Below, piece by piece: positions 35,763 through 48,721 of a stretch of 64,000 bases of DNA. The position numbers were made by a program, and so were the translations under genes. Each line of letters starts with the position of its first letter. Position 1 is the first letter of the stretch. The stretch is taken from positions 372,001-436,000 of the forward strand of contig CAXKVV010000282.1 in the NCBI GenBank assembly GCA_964058805.1, in the 5' to 3' direction. The notes under the pieces are model-generated. The model was not told where the DNA came from and ran no database searches. It worked only from the letters and a program-made list of their open reading frames with translations. Source of the stretch: Schoenoplectus triqueter (lineage: Eukaryota; Streptophyta; Magnoliopsida; Poales; Cyperaceae).

Positions 35763-38700
35763 TCGGCTTTTTTTATAAAGAAAACTGAGATATCAAAATA
35801 AAAATATTTTTATAAAGACGAACAAAATAATTACAAATTAATTATGCGAACAGATATATTTGATGCGCGCCAACACGTAAATCTTTTTGAGAGAATTTAA
35901 TTTGAGGTATTGGATTGATAAAAAAATAATTCAGAACCGTAAGGTATTAATCCGATGATAGATTCCATCTGATGAAACTATACGATCTAAATCAGACGGT
36001 CCGAAACTCTTTCTTATTTGGGCTATATATTCAATAAAACTATTTTTTTAACAAGCAGGCGCACCTACTTAATTTCCATTAAAAGCAAAAATAGGTCAAT
36101 TATAGATTTTGAGTAGAATGTATACAGTACAGTATTTTATATCTAATGCATTTAGTACATAAGAGTACCTCCCCTCTTGATTATTTGAATTATATCCCCC
36201 ATCACCTGGACTTGGTATAAAAAATTCTTCTGTTACGAAAATAAAACGAAAATTAGCGAAAAACAAAATTGGTTTTCCAACAACACGTGTTGCAGGGATC
36301 AATTATTGAATCAAGCAGATTTTGAAGGACCACTCGTAATATATTCATTCATACCTTTCTATCTATCAAATTTATTTCTTTTTTAACTTAAGCATTAAAT
36401 ATTGAATGGTAGTTGTCTGAATATAGCATGCACTCATGAAATGCTTCCAAGAATAAGTTAGAAGGCAATCAGTGCATTTAGAAGCAATGGATGGATATTA
36501 ATTTGTTTTATAAACAAATAGACTACCGTTTTATTCGTTCTCAAAAGTACGATGGAAATACATGTGTTCAAATATTTGTCAATCAATATCTAAATAATAA
36601 AAAATCAGAATAATTGACAGGCAGCAAGATATAAAGCACCTGCCCGTAAATATTTTGTGATGGATGAGTTCAAAAGAAATTGTCATTAACTCATTATTAA
36701 CTATTTGAAAGTAGAGATATTACTGTGATTTATTTTAGAAATAAAAAGAATCAGAATATAGAAAAATATAAGCTGCTTTAGTTTCAAGCTTTCACTATTA
36801 TATTATTTAGGAAATGTTTTTATTCCCAACAAAAATCCTTCAAATTTATCCTCAACTTTTATTTTCAACGGTATTTCTATTCCAAATATTTCTCTTCTAA
36901 TCTTTTATTTTCAAAAATATTTCTATTTTGACAAGTCTTTATATTCCACAGTCAGATATAAACTCCTCGAAATTAAATATGAATACCTCATGGATTAGAT
37001 ATTAACACTGTCCATTTTAAATATTAACATCCATATCAGTATTTTATGTTTTTGAATGAGGGACTGGATGTGTAGGGTGTAGAACAATCATCATTATTAA
37101 GAATAAATTTAGTCTATTTGAGGTGCTCATACTTGTTATCATGGATGTTCATACTGAAACTAAAACATATCCATAACTATCATGTATAAAAAAAACTAAA
37201 GAGTTTTAGCACATACTTGATTCTAAAATATTATTTGATTAATTTATACATACTTAATTAGTTATTAGGACGATTAGGTTAAGAATAATTTTTTATCGGC
37301 TCCGAATATTCATTTTTATAACAAAAAGGTATTTATACTCCTATCAAGAAGTATTTATGTAGATATTCAGTGTGAGAGAGTGGTCCATGAAAAATTTCAA
37401 AACTAAAAGACATACAACAAAATTATTTAGTGTTCTCAATAGTAGCCATATGTCGCGTATATAGTGTGGTCCATGAAAATTTAGCTAACATTTGCAAGAC
37501 ATATCATCAAATAGCATAAAATGACAGTGCAAGATGAATTTTTCCTGACATAACTTGTCGGAGAGAGTTTGGTTGTTGAATTTCATCCATTTTTCGTTAA
37601 AAGTTGGCTGCCTATTTCTAATCCGCTGTAATTAAATTTTCACACCTATACCTTGGAACTCTATCCATTATAAATACTTTTGAACTGAATATAATTAATG
37701 TTAACATTCAATATAAACAGTTTTAATTATATATAATCAATACCAATATTTAGTACACATAATTTTGATCATTCAAAAATTTCATCAAGTCTGTTGTCAA
37801 TTTTTTTCCTCTGCAAAGAAAATTTACGTAGATTTAAAGAACATGGTCTCTAAAGCAAATGAAAAAGGAAGATTGAAATTGAGTCAAATTTTGTGAATGA
37901 TACCGTTAATATTTGGGTGAAACTTTTTGAGCGATTATTAGCACTTCTAAGTTTTAAATTGCGAATAAAGGTAACTCAACATTTAATTGGTACCGAGTGC
38001 CGACATATCTTTATATAAATATTTATTGTTACAATTATTTCTCAGGACAAACATAGTTGAGCCTACTTGGCCATATTACGTAGACAAATTTTGTACGAAA
38101 AACGAATCATATTTATAAAATATATTTGGTCATTGCTTTGCTGGAGCAAACGCTTATTTTGAACCACTCATTAGATATTCCACCGGGCCCAATTGGATGC
38201 ACCAAGCCTTTAATGAAAGCTTTGTGGTGCTTGTCATTATTTGAAAATTTCAAACTCAGGTATTATACCCCTTTTTCCTGATAACGATGGGGCAATTTCA
38301 TGTTATTGAGGCACAAACTTTGAATTGAAGGGTGAGCAAGAGGGCAGTGAGGGAATACATCAATTATATTAGACAATCAGACAATGGTCACAACTGATTA
38401 TATTATTCGTTGTTAAATAGAAAAATATTGTTGTACATATTTTTATTTATGTTATTTGGATGAATTATTTAATAAATATGATATAATTTAAAAATCGTTT
38501 GATTAGTAACGAAATATTTGATAAATAAACCACCAACATTTTAAAATCTCTCATTAGCTAGATGACCAATCAATTTACGTGTTAGACTGAAATACATCTA
38601 ATGTTATTTTTTTTTTCATTTATTAATGTATATCGGTTGTTACTGTTGTCAATAAACTCAATCAATAAAATTTATTTGTTTAAATAGTTAAAACCAATAT

Positions 38701-39365
38701 CAAATGATCACTGAACTTTCAAAAAGCAACAATTGAAAATTATTTGTTACGGAGCATATAGACTTTGTTGGGTTTTTCTTTAGTTGTAAATGGATCATTA
38801 TGACAAATTCCTAATTCTGTTATTATAGCATATTTTCAAAATTTTAAAGATAATTACATTGGAGCTTAATTTTTATGATGCACTCATTTAATAATTCAAA
38901 ATATTTTAAATTGAATTAAAATATTAGATTTGTTTCAATTATTAGATATGACGTACCAAATTTAAGTCAGTTTAAAATTCAATTGGTTATTTATCATAAA
39001 GCAAATCTCTACAGTAAAAATAAGAAATAATTTTGTACACAAACTATTTACAAAATAAAACATTCTTCTACATATTTTCTAACATATCAATTATCAAACT
39101 AATTTAAATATACACTAAAACGCCCTTTTTCTTCAAGGAACCCTCATAATTCTGAAACAGTTGACACAGCAGAAAATACACTTGCATCCAAAAATAAAAT
39201 CTGAGAAATTCGTTGAATGGGCCTTAAATGGGCCCAAAAGCGCGCACAGGACCATTTAGCACTCGCACTGGGTACCCAGTATGTGCTCCAACCAGAAAGG
39301 CCCATGTATGAAAACGCAACGCTTCTTTTCTAATCTTACACAATATTATATATATATTTTTTCTA

Positions 39366-39768
39366 CTTTGGCAAGAGTAAATCTACCGTGAGTTTAAACT
39401 CACGGAAGACCTCCGTGAGTTTAGCTCAAAAAATATATCACATGATCTTCAAATTATAATTTTTCAATCTCATTAAATTTTTCATATTGAAATCTTATGG
39501 GGTACAAAAATTTAGAATGTTTCGAATTTTCTAAGTCGCTATTTTCATTTTTTTTAAATCAGATCCAAAAATAATAATAATATATTCAATATTTGTAAAT
39601 TATTTTAAAAAATTGAAAAAAGTGACTTAGAAAACTCAAAACATCTCAAATTTTTATACCCCATAAGATTTCAATATGAAGAATTTAATGAGATTGAAAA
39701 ATCAAAATTTAGATATCATTTAATATATTTTTTGAGCTAAGCTCACGATAGATTTACTCTCTGACAAG
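39366..39768. mobile_element. Foldback MITE with imperfect 10-bp flanking repeats
   Basis: The element (39376-39758) begins 'agtaaatctaccgtgag' and ends 'ctcacgatagatttact', and the inverted similarity continues far inside ('catattgaaatcttatgggg' against 'ccccataagatttcaatatg'). Flanks 'ctttggcaag' and 'ctctgacaag' agree at 8 of 10 positions, compatible with an old Mutator-type duplication. Confidence 0.75.
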
Positions 39769-40420
39769 AGATACATTGAATTAATCAGTGATATACTTGG
39801 AGAGGCACTATCATCCGTACGTGTCATTTTTTTTTTTCAGGCAAACTCTAAGTTTGAATTGGTTAGGTTGACACGAGTCCTCTGCTAATTCTCTCACTAA
39901 TTAAATACATATTTATCAGTAAGAACGAAACGGGCCACGGTTATATAGATTTAAATATTTAATTGAAGTGTTCCAAGATAAATCTGAGTGTAGAGAAGGA
40001 ACCTGACAGAGACGGAGCTCCGCGCAAAGAGGCTTCCATTTCAACAACATATGATGTCATCAGCAAGAAATGAAGAAAAGAAACCAAGTTGGTGCTCACT
40101 TTATACTATCCCCAATTTATCTACCAATTCTTGTACCTTTCTTTGTTGTCTATTTTGAACCGATATTGCCTTGCGGTAATTTGTATAGCGGGTCGCTCAA
40201 ATTCTGATTAACTCATAGTAACAAGTCTAGTGTTCGGAGAAAATTCGGCCAAACTCAAAATTCAGGTATAATTCAGAAAATTGTTCATTTTTTATTTTAA
40301 TATAAAATCTTTGTCATAAAAAACATCTAACGAGATATGTAAATTTTTACTAGATAAAGAGACAGAGTAATTACTATTTCCTAGATTTTAGTGCATGTCT
40401 ATGGACTTTATATAGTGAGA

Positions 40421-40782
40421 CTATAGTGTTTCGTGAAACACAAAATTTTTTGTGCTTTGCGTCAACATCTCAAATTTTAAAGTTTAAATAATCGATCCAA
40501 ATCGTTGAACATGACTTTCTTATTTAAATATCTTTGGAGATCAAATTATATATATATTTTTAATTTTTTTGCTATTTTTTAGATGATTACAAAATCACTT
40601 GTTTTGGATGATATAGAAATTATTAGATCAATAAACTTTGTATCCATTTAAAAAATAACAAAAAATATAAAATTTGATCTCTAAATATATTTCAATATAA
40701 AGATCATATTCAACGATTTGGATCGACTGTTTGAACTTGGACACGAAGCACAAAAGATTTTGTACTTAACAAAGCACCATAG
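40421..40782. mobile_element. Foldback element, family B copy 1
   Basis: Ends are 'ctatagtgtttcgtg' and the inverted 'acaaagcaccatag'. The arms include 'atcgatccaaatcgttgaac' on the left and 'caacgatttggatcgact' on the right. The same ends and inner motifs recur at 61674-62050, so this is a family. No clear target duplication. Confidence 0.7.
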
Positions 40783-41289
40783 CCTCACACACTCTCTCTC
40801 TTTACATGCTCCATTGGGAGAGAGAGAAGGCTCACCTCTTTTCAATTTTGAATTCAAATTATAGGGAAAAGATCGCCTATTAAATCATAAATTCAATAAG
40901 TTCATGAATAATTCGTGTATTAAGCAAATATTATGTGAATTAACGTATTTTGTTTGTTTCGAAAAAAAGTGACTTTAAAAACCACCGATTTCATTGAAAC
41001 CATATAAAAGGAACATAGTTTTGAAGAAAGCAAGTACTAAACAGCTAGTACTTGTTTCTTCTAGTGTATTATTATAGAGAAATATAACCTAAAATACCTA
41101 AGTAAAACTAGTAATCAGTGACTAAGCAAAAGAAGTCTAAAGATAACCAACAAAGCTAGTCTATCTTGAGAACCCAACAAAAAAATTATAAGTTTTCTAG
41201 CACAAAAACATGATAATACTTTTGTCATGAAAAAAACATTCATTTTGTAAGCAACACATAACCATCAAAACACGATTTGTTAATCAGTA

Positions 41290-41385
41290 CCCCTGGGCCT
41301 CATCCACACAGACGAGGAAGATCCTCTCTCACTGTCAAAACCTCCTCTGTAACGGTCTATATCTGCATAGGAAGATCTTCTACCC
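41290..41385 (-). pseudogene. Short coding-like fragment, unidentified
   Basis: On the minus strand one frame stays open for about 32 codons with a non-random composition rich in Arg, Ser, Asp and Gly (for example DIDRYRGGFDSERG), in a region otherwise too AT-rich to code. It is close to an L1 fragment and may be a captured or decayed exon. The source protein is not recognised. Confidence 0.3.
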
Positions 41386-41609
41386 CTGAGGCAGTATTAG
41401 AGATAGTTTAAGTAACTGAGATGCGTTTTTTGTTTTACGCCAAATATTATAAAATTAATAATTTTCAGTCCTAAGGATCTAAAAGAAGGAGCAACATTAT
41501 TAAAAATTATATTATTTCTTTCCAATCAAATAACCAAACAAACTGCCCCTCTTATTAATTCAACCAAACCTCTATCCTTCAAGGGTATACAACAATCTAT
41601 AAGCCATAA

Positions 41610-41960
41610 ATCATCTAAAGAGTTACCATTGAAAGTGAAATTATTAAATTTAGCAATTCATTCGCAAACAATTTTTGCAGTAGGGCATTTAACAAGAAAA
41701 TGATAAATATCATATTGACCACAAGACACAATAAGAATTGTCAACCCATCCTCTTCTCAATAATTGGTCTTTTGTCAGGATTTTTTTCCTTCTAACTAAC
41801 CGTATAAAGATTTGAACTTTATAAGAAATTTTACATTGTCAAATAATATCAAAATTAGTACTTATAATCCCACCAAAGTCCAACCACTCATAAAATGAGT
41901 GGACAGAAAATAAATCTGAGTTGTGCCAATGCCAGATAATAATATCATATTGCAAGGGCT
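41610..41960 (-). mobile_element. L1-type LINE fragment (zf-RVT-like region)
   Basis: Minus-strand translation near 41710-41850 reads KVQIFIRLVRRKKILTKDQ then LLRRGWVDNSYCVLW. This resembles the zinc-binding reverse-transcriptase region of plant L1 elements, in which the order is Trp/Lys-rich helix, R-x-LTxDxLxRRG, and then the cysteine motif. Stops interrupt it, and no complete domain remains. Confidence 0.55.
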
Positions 41961-43009
41961 GTAATTGAAATTGCCCAGTTTAACATATAAATAATTCCAT
42001 TATATTAAGTAATTGTCCACCAATTGTCTATAAAAGTGTAAATACAAATGTCCAGTGTCATAAGCTTCACCTCACGAATTAACGTATTATACGTTATTTA
42101 ATTCATGAGGTGTCAAAAAATAAATCATTCATCAATTATTTGTTTATAAAATATGAATGTTACTATGAATGAACCTATTTTTGATAGACAATATCAGGTT
42201 AAACTGTAGAAACGAAGGTGATAGATATTTTAGTAAAAAAGAAAAATCTCGCCAAATTATTAGCACTACATCACATACAGAAGTTGATATAATTCACTCA
42301 TTTAATCACTTGATAGTTTTGGTATTTTCATTTCTTTTACCATATAGATTTCATTTCTTCATTCGTTTTTCTATTGACTAGAGGGAATCCTAGAAAAGTC
42401 ATAAAAAATATTTTCAGAACCAAAACTTATTTTAATTACTGTTGAAATGATTAAAAATGAGAATAAATCTAGTAACAATTTTGTTTCTTATACACACACT
42501 TTTCTTTTCTTAATTATGTTCCTAAAATAGAATAAAATATAAAAATGCATCCAGATATTATACACATTTTGTACAAAGATTAAGTCAAATTAACACTCCT
42601 TAATCAAACTAAAGGTTGGTTTTTGTCGTAAAATAGAAATATCGTCTACAATATTTATATTTAGCAAAATAGCGATATTATACACACTATAAATGAATCC
42701 TATAATTTTAAAATATTTATGTTAATAAGCATCATGTCTATTTTGCCGGTTGTTAAATAAATTTATTGTCATATAATATTACTTTTTTCTGGAACTTTTG
42801 TACTTCCCTAATCAATGTATTCTCTATTAGAGTTTGTTTGACACTCCATGGAATAGCAAAAAGTAGGAATATAATTGCTATTCCGACGAATTAATTTGTC
42901 AAATGAATTTTAGACTAAATAGAGGAGTACGGAAGAGTGTTAATCCGGTATACCAACTTATAGGTAGAATATCGGATTAGCTCTCGTCGGAATAGCGATT
43001 ATTGTTTGA

Positions 43010-43860
43010 TTATATTATATTATATTATTATATTATGATTTTTTATTATTATTATATTATGAATATGAATATGAATATAATTCATTATTATATTAATATT
43101 ATAATAATAATTATTATTAAATTATGATTATGATTATTATTATTATATTATCATCACTATTAATATTATTATATTATTATATATTGTCATCACTGTTAGT
43201 ATTATTATATTATTTATTTATTTATTATTATTATTAAATTATAATAAATATGATTTCAGTATTGTATTATTATATTATGAATATAAATATGATTATTTTA
43301 TTATTATATTATTATGATTATGATTATTTTTTATTATTTTATTTTTTTTATTATGTTATGATTATGGTTATATTGTTATAATTATGATTATTAATTATTA
43401 TTATTATTATATTTTGATTATGGTTATATTATTATTATATTATGATGATTATGACTATGATTATTATTACTTATTATTATTATTATTTTATTATTTTATT
43501 ATGTTGTATTATATTATGATTATAGTTATGATTATATTATTATTATATTATTATGATTACGACTATAATTATTATTATCATGATTATGATTATGATTATT
43601 ATTTGATTATGTTGTATTATATTATTATATTATGATTATATTATTAAAATTATGATTATTTATTATTATCATTATATTATTATGATTATAATTTATTATT
43701 ATTATATTACTATATTATGATTATGTTTATATTTTTATTATATTTCTATGATTACAGCTATGAATATTATTATTGATTATGATATTATTATTATTATTAT
43801 TTTACTATTATTTTTATTATCATCATCATTATTAGTATCATAATTATTCATATTTTAACT
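43010..43860. repeat. Long ATT/GATTAT microsatellite region (about 850 bp)
   Basis: Almost pure A and T arranged as TTA/ATT and GATTAT units with scattered C and G. Flanking sequences at 42830-43000 and 43860-43990 share element-like motifs ('gctattccgacgaatt', 'cgctcttccgaata'), so the array may be an expanded interior of an old transposable element. The open frame at 43384-43635 is an artefact of this repeat. Confidence 0.85.
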
Positions 43861-44173
43861 ATTTTGATTAATAACTACCAAATGATATTTTCGCTCTTCC
43901 GAATAATTAAGAATACCACTATTTTACCACTCTTCTAAAAAAACACTATTCTATCACTCTTCTAGACATGTCCAATTTAGTTTAATTTGAAGAGCAATGT
44001 TTATGTTTCACTCTGTGTTGATTCATAAAGTTGAATATTAGTTATTTATTTGTAGTAATTAGTAGATTTTATTATAACAAATGATAGGGACTGAATAAGA
44101 AAACGATTAAATTCTTTCTGTCTGAAAAGTATTTGCTGAAAAAAAATAGACAACTTGCATATATAATAGAAAA

Positions 44174-44479
44174 TTGTGTTATCCTGAAGGATTGCTGATC
44201 AAAAACAGTTTTATTTTTGACGATAATTTTCTCCAAAATACACTTGTTTTTTGCCTTAGGCTATTCCTTGATTTACCAAACGGACCCTATAGATTTTCTA
44301 TTGGATCATTAGAGGCAGCGAAAAATAAGAAAGAATATGATTCAAGCTTGGTCAATGATTTCTTAGTACCTAAAATTGTGGGTTTGGTGGAGCTTGCTTC
44401 AGCGACCTGCATCAAAAGTCACCACATAGAGGGCAAAACAAAAGATCTGGTAAAGTACTTGTTGCTTAAATTTGACTAG
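44174..44479 (+). other. Open frame of 101 codons, unidentified
   Basis: It stands out because its second half (LPNGPYRFSIGSLEAAKNKK, then NDFLVPKIVGLVELASAT) has balanced, protein-like composition inside an AT-rich desert. The start is not supported by a promoter, and no domain was recognised. It could be a decayed transposon or captured gene fragment. No function is proposed. Confidence 0.25.
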
Positions 44480-44544
44480 GTCAAAGACTATAACCGACAA
44501 CTCCAATCCCAAGCGCTTTCAGTTCAGTACATGTATATAGTATA

Positions 44545-44933
44545 AAGTGGGGATCATTGACAATGGGTTATTTTGATAACTTTGATAATGGATCTTTAAA
44601 TAAATATAAAAATAACTGAAAAATAGATTTTTTTTATAGATGTGTTTTTCTATTTTTGGATTGATGGTCATTCAAATTTTATGTAATTTTATTATCGTTT
44701 GATAGTCCATCAAAGACCGTTAAATTGAAACCGTTGTAAATTATATGAAAATTGATGGTCTTTGATGGACTATCAAAAGATAATGAAATTGTATGAAATT
44801 TAAATGACCATCAATCTAATGGTAAAAGAACACATCTATAAATTTTTTCTATTTTAAGATATTTTTTGTATTTATTTAGATATCTATTATCAAGATTGTC
44901 AAAATAAATTCATTGTCAACCGATGCCTTCTCT
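44545..44933. mobile_element. Inverted-repeat element, family A copy 2
   Basis: It shares with 6435-6818 and 49450-49844 the ends 'gtggggatca...gacaatgg' and 'cattgtcaa', and the inner arms 'gatagtccatcaaagaccgt' / 'tttgatggactatcaaaaga'. The outermost right bases are diverged, and no target duplication is clear. Confidence 0.75.
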
Positions 44934-44999
44934 ATTGTATATTACGGCTCAATCATGTTCTAGCAATTAATATAGTAGCTTAAATGTTTAATTAGCTGC

Positions 45000-46312
45000 T
45001 TCTCTGGTTAGGATTATTTTTCTTGAACTGAAAAGTGCATGTCAACAATTACAAGCTTAGTGAAATACAAATTACTCGTCTTCCAATTCTACTGAATAAA
45101 AAAAACTGTCATAATAAAAAAATCAAAGCCAAATATAAATATATTTTTTCCTCATACAAATAAATTTGTTTATGCTTAATTATTTTGGTATTCTTACTAG
45201 AATATTTTAAAAAATAGAGCTTCCAATAATTTTAATATATATTATTTTTTATATATCTCTTTCGGAATTTAAACCTGCATCATTCCTTAAAAGAGAGACT
45301 CAATAAATTCGTATTAAGCCCATGGTTCTATTTTTTTACTAGAATTTTCGTTACAGCAACAACAACGACAACAAATCCGGCCATTTTTTTTTGCTAACAG
45401 GAATAGGCATTAATTACACAGCTACCTGATCAACTACCAACGTCTTTCTGAAACAAATTTAACTAATCGTTTCCTTGAAAAGTTAAAATGCAACTTAATT
45501 TCTGACCTCGTACTTATGCTTATTAAATTTTTTTCATAATATGATAATGATGCATAGTGTGCACGTTAAAGGGAAATGTTACTGCAACAGCCAAAATTAA
45601 ATAAGTCCAATAGCCAAGACATCTTCCTTCCATAGTTCCAACAGTAAACAATTATATTGCGCAAGGAAGAGGTTAAGCCAATCAGAAAATTTTGGGTAAA
45701 CAAAAAATAAACAAATTCCATGACTGTTAATTAAATAAATTGAAATGGAGGTTTTGAACTTACCACCTACCTTTCGTTGGCTGTTAATTATATTCTAATT
45801 GTTCTTTTGTATATACCCTAATTTAGAAGTAATATGCGTTTGAAGTTCAAAAGAGGTTAATGGGTCATATCCAATAATTAACCTTAACCTCCTCTAAGAT
45901 ATAGATTGAAACGATATAAGCTTATTATCTATTTTATTTCCTCTCCTTCCATCCCTTCTCCTATTCCTCAATCAAATACTTACAAGTGTATAGCAAAACT
46001 TGATGTAATTATACCTGTTCTCATCTTCAAGAGCTCTCCGTTCGCTTATCTGTGTCAGGCTCTCTCTCTTTCTCTCCCCTTCCCTCCTCCTCTCCGATTT
46101 TGAGCAAGGGTTTATGCTATTCTGGTGTGTTGTACACTTGTACTTGTGTGCATACTCTGCCGCTGAATAAGTCAATGTATATGATCTTTCCTTCTTCTTT
46201 TTGATTTTTACAAGATGGTCAATTGACAAAAAAAATTTAAAAATTCTAGATAGGGACAAATATCATTCTATATATTATGACCTTTTCTCAAATTTTTTTT
46301 CATTTATTTTAG
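45000..46312. other. Upstream region and probable 5' UTR of the PUB42-like gene
   Basis: No other gene was seen. A CT-rich stretch at about 46050-46100 resembles a plant 5' UTR. The start codon at 46313 is directly preceded by a T-rich tract ending in AG (46312), so a 5' UTR intron ending there is likely. Confidence 0.4.
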
Positions 46313-48679
46313 ATGAATGATGATAAAGGTCCTAAAGTGGGAGTCTCAGAGTCAATTCGAAGCACGGTATCAGAAATGATGAACTCCGTTACCACAGCCG
46401 AAACAGAGCACGATAAGCTCTTAGAAGTAGGCAGCTACCTTCATCGGGTTATGCCTTCCTTGACAGAGCTCCAATCAAACCCAAATCCGCCACCTGGGCT
46501 CACCCTGATTTTGCAATCCCTTTCAATTAATGTCAATAATGCTAAGGACCTAGTTGCAAAGTGCAACCGAGTAGCGCAATTCGATCCTGACGAATACATG
46601 AGGTCCATTATCCAAAATCTGCAGAAGGTAATTCTGGCAATTGGGGATGATCTGAGTAAGATACCCACAACAGCTTTTGAAGAGAAATATGCCAGTACAG
46701 CACTCGGTTCCCTTGCAGAAGAAATGCAGTATGTGGTTTTTCTTTGATTAAATGACAACCAGTTGTAATTTGCAACTCTTTATTTTGTTATTTCTTTTTG
46801 AAGTAACAGGCAAAGTATCATAATTGCAATTTGGACTTGGTATATCTGGTGTCACATCTATCTGGTATTGTGCTTCGCTGACAATAATTAAGCCACCATT
46901 TTGAACAGTGAACCTCTTAATCTCTTAACTCATTTATGCTTGCTGAATTTACCAGTCCGGCCTTATATTGAACCTGCTGCTTGCAATATGAAGATGTATA
47001 AATTAATAGGTAACAACCAATGAGAAAATAAATTAACATACGAAATTATGACAGGAACGTACGGCTCTGCACGAACAGCAGCATTGCCCTTTCAGAGAGG
47101 CATTCCATAGAAGACTCAATTCAGATGCGGGACCCGAAGTTGGGAGACTTCATCCCTAGGGAGAGCAGCCACAGTAGTGCTGAGCATGTCGAGCCATTGT
47201 ATGACTCCTTCTTCTGCCCGATTACCAAGAAGATCATGGTCGACCCAGTGACAATAGAAAGCGGCATAACATATGAAAAATCTGCGATTTTGGAATTATT
47301 TGAGAAGCAAGAGGCCGTATCGGAGCCAGTCACATGTCCTGTTACCGGGATGAAGATGGAGAGCAAGAACTTGAATACGAATGTGGCCTTAAAAGCGACA
47401 ATTTCAGAGTGGGTTGCAAGAACTGAGATCACCAGGATAAAGATCGCAGGTAAATAACTTTTTCGATTTTCTCAAAATTTTATTTAAACAAATTAACCAT
47501 ACTACACTCTATAAAAGCTTGACATATGCATTGTCTCTGTTGTTTATAGTAAACATTTTTTTTGTCATATATCCAGAATTTAGTTTATAAGACATGAATT
47601 GATTTGACATTTTTGGATTTAATTACTTAACAACCATGACTTGGTTTTGCACTAAATTTCAGTTTCTCCTATTAACCAGTAATTCTGATCGTCAGAACTT
47701 TAGATTGGTACATGTGCAGTCTCTGTTATTTACAATTAAAAAAATACTTTGTCATATATTATTTTTTTTAGTTTATATAACATGCATCAATTATATGATT
47801 GTCACAACTATATTTCGACATAAGGAAAGGAGCTGTTAAAGGGAAACATGGTGTATGATGCGATACAAGAGCTGAAATCGCATTCTCAGACGAAAAAGAA
47901 GAACATTGAACATATCCACAACACAGGAGTAACAAAGATACTAACCAAGTACTTGGAGAACATGGATGTCACTATAAGATGTGAAACCTTGGAGCTACTT
48001 TCTACGCTGATTCAAGATAACGAAGGAAAGGTTAGATAATGTACCTTATAAAAATAAAAATGTATAAAAAAAAACAGTGAGATAGAGAGGGGGAGAAAAA
48101 AATAACAGTTCTATGCCCCTTTCAGCCTTGAGGTTGCTCTGACATCATATCTGATTCCTCTTCATTTCAATTCACGCCAAATTATATAACATAGAGCATA
48201 TTATGTCAAGTGATCGAATACCCGGCACTTATTCCTTTATTTAGGAAATAATGGGCAGAACAAATGCAATTAAAGCAGCAGCAAAGCTTATATCGAGCAG
48301 CAACCAGACAGAGAGGAACTTGGCACTTTCTTTCTTGGAAGAAGCCACCAAGTCAGAATTCCTCGGAAGAATGGTCGGGCACACGACCGGCGCAATTTTG
48401 ATGCTTGTCACGACAAAAGTCAACCAATCCTCTGATGCAGACGCCGCCAAGATGGCATCAGAGATACTCAAGAACTTGGAGAAGCGACCGAAGAACATGA
48501 AGTACATGGCGCTTAACGGCTATCTGGATCCCCTCTTGACTAATCTTGTGGAAGGTATATCTACTTGTTTAGCTTTCAGGTTCAAGTCAGGTTAAAGAGG
48601 TATCAACTACCAAGTTCAGTAGTATTTCCCTGTATTTTCGAGTAGTTATAGTGTACACTCAATTACATTTAATGCTTAC

Positions 48680-48721
<42 letters not shown>

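Noticed and set aside
36040..36090. Possible third L1 tail ('aacaagcaggcgcacctac' after a T-run)
   Set aside because: Similarity to the two good tails is short and no flanking duplication was found.
43384..43635. Tyr/Leu/Ile-rich open frame
   Set aside because: Produced by the ATT/GATTAT microsatellite.
46785..46830. Possible L1 tail in PUB42-like intron 1 ('ttgaagtaacaggcaaag')
   Set aside because: Only about 20 bases resemble the L1 end and no duplication was found.
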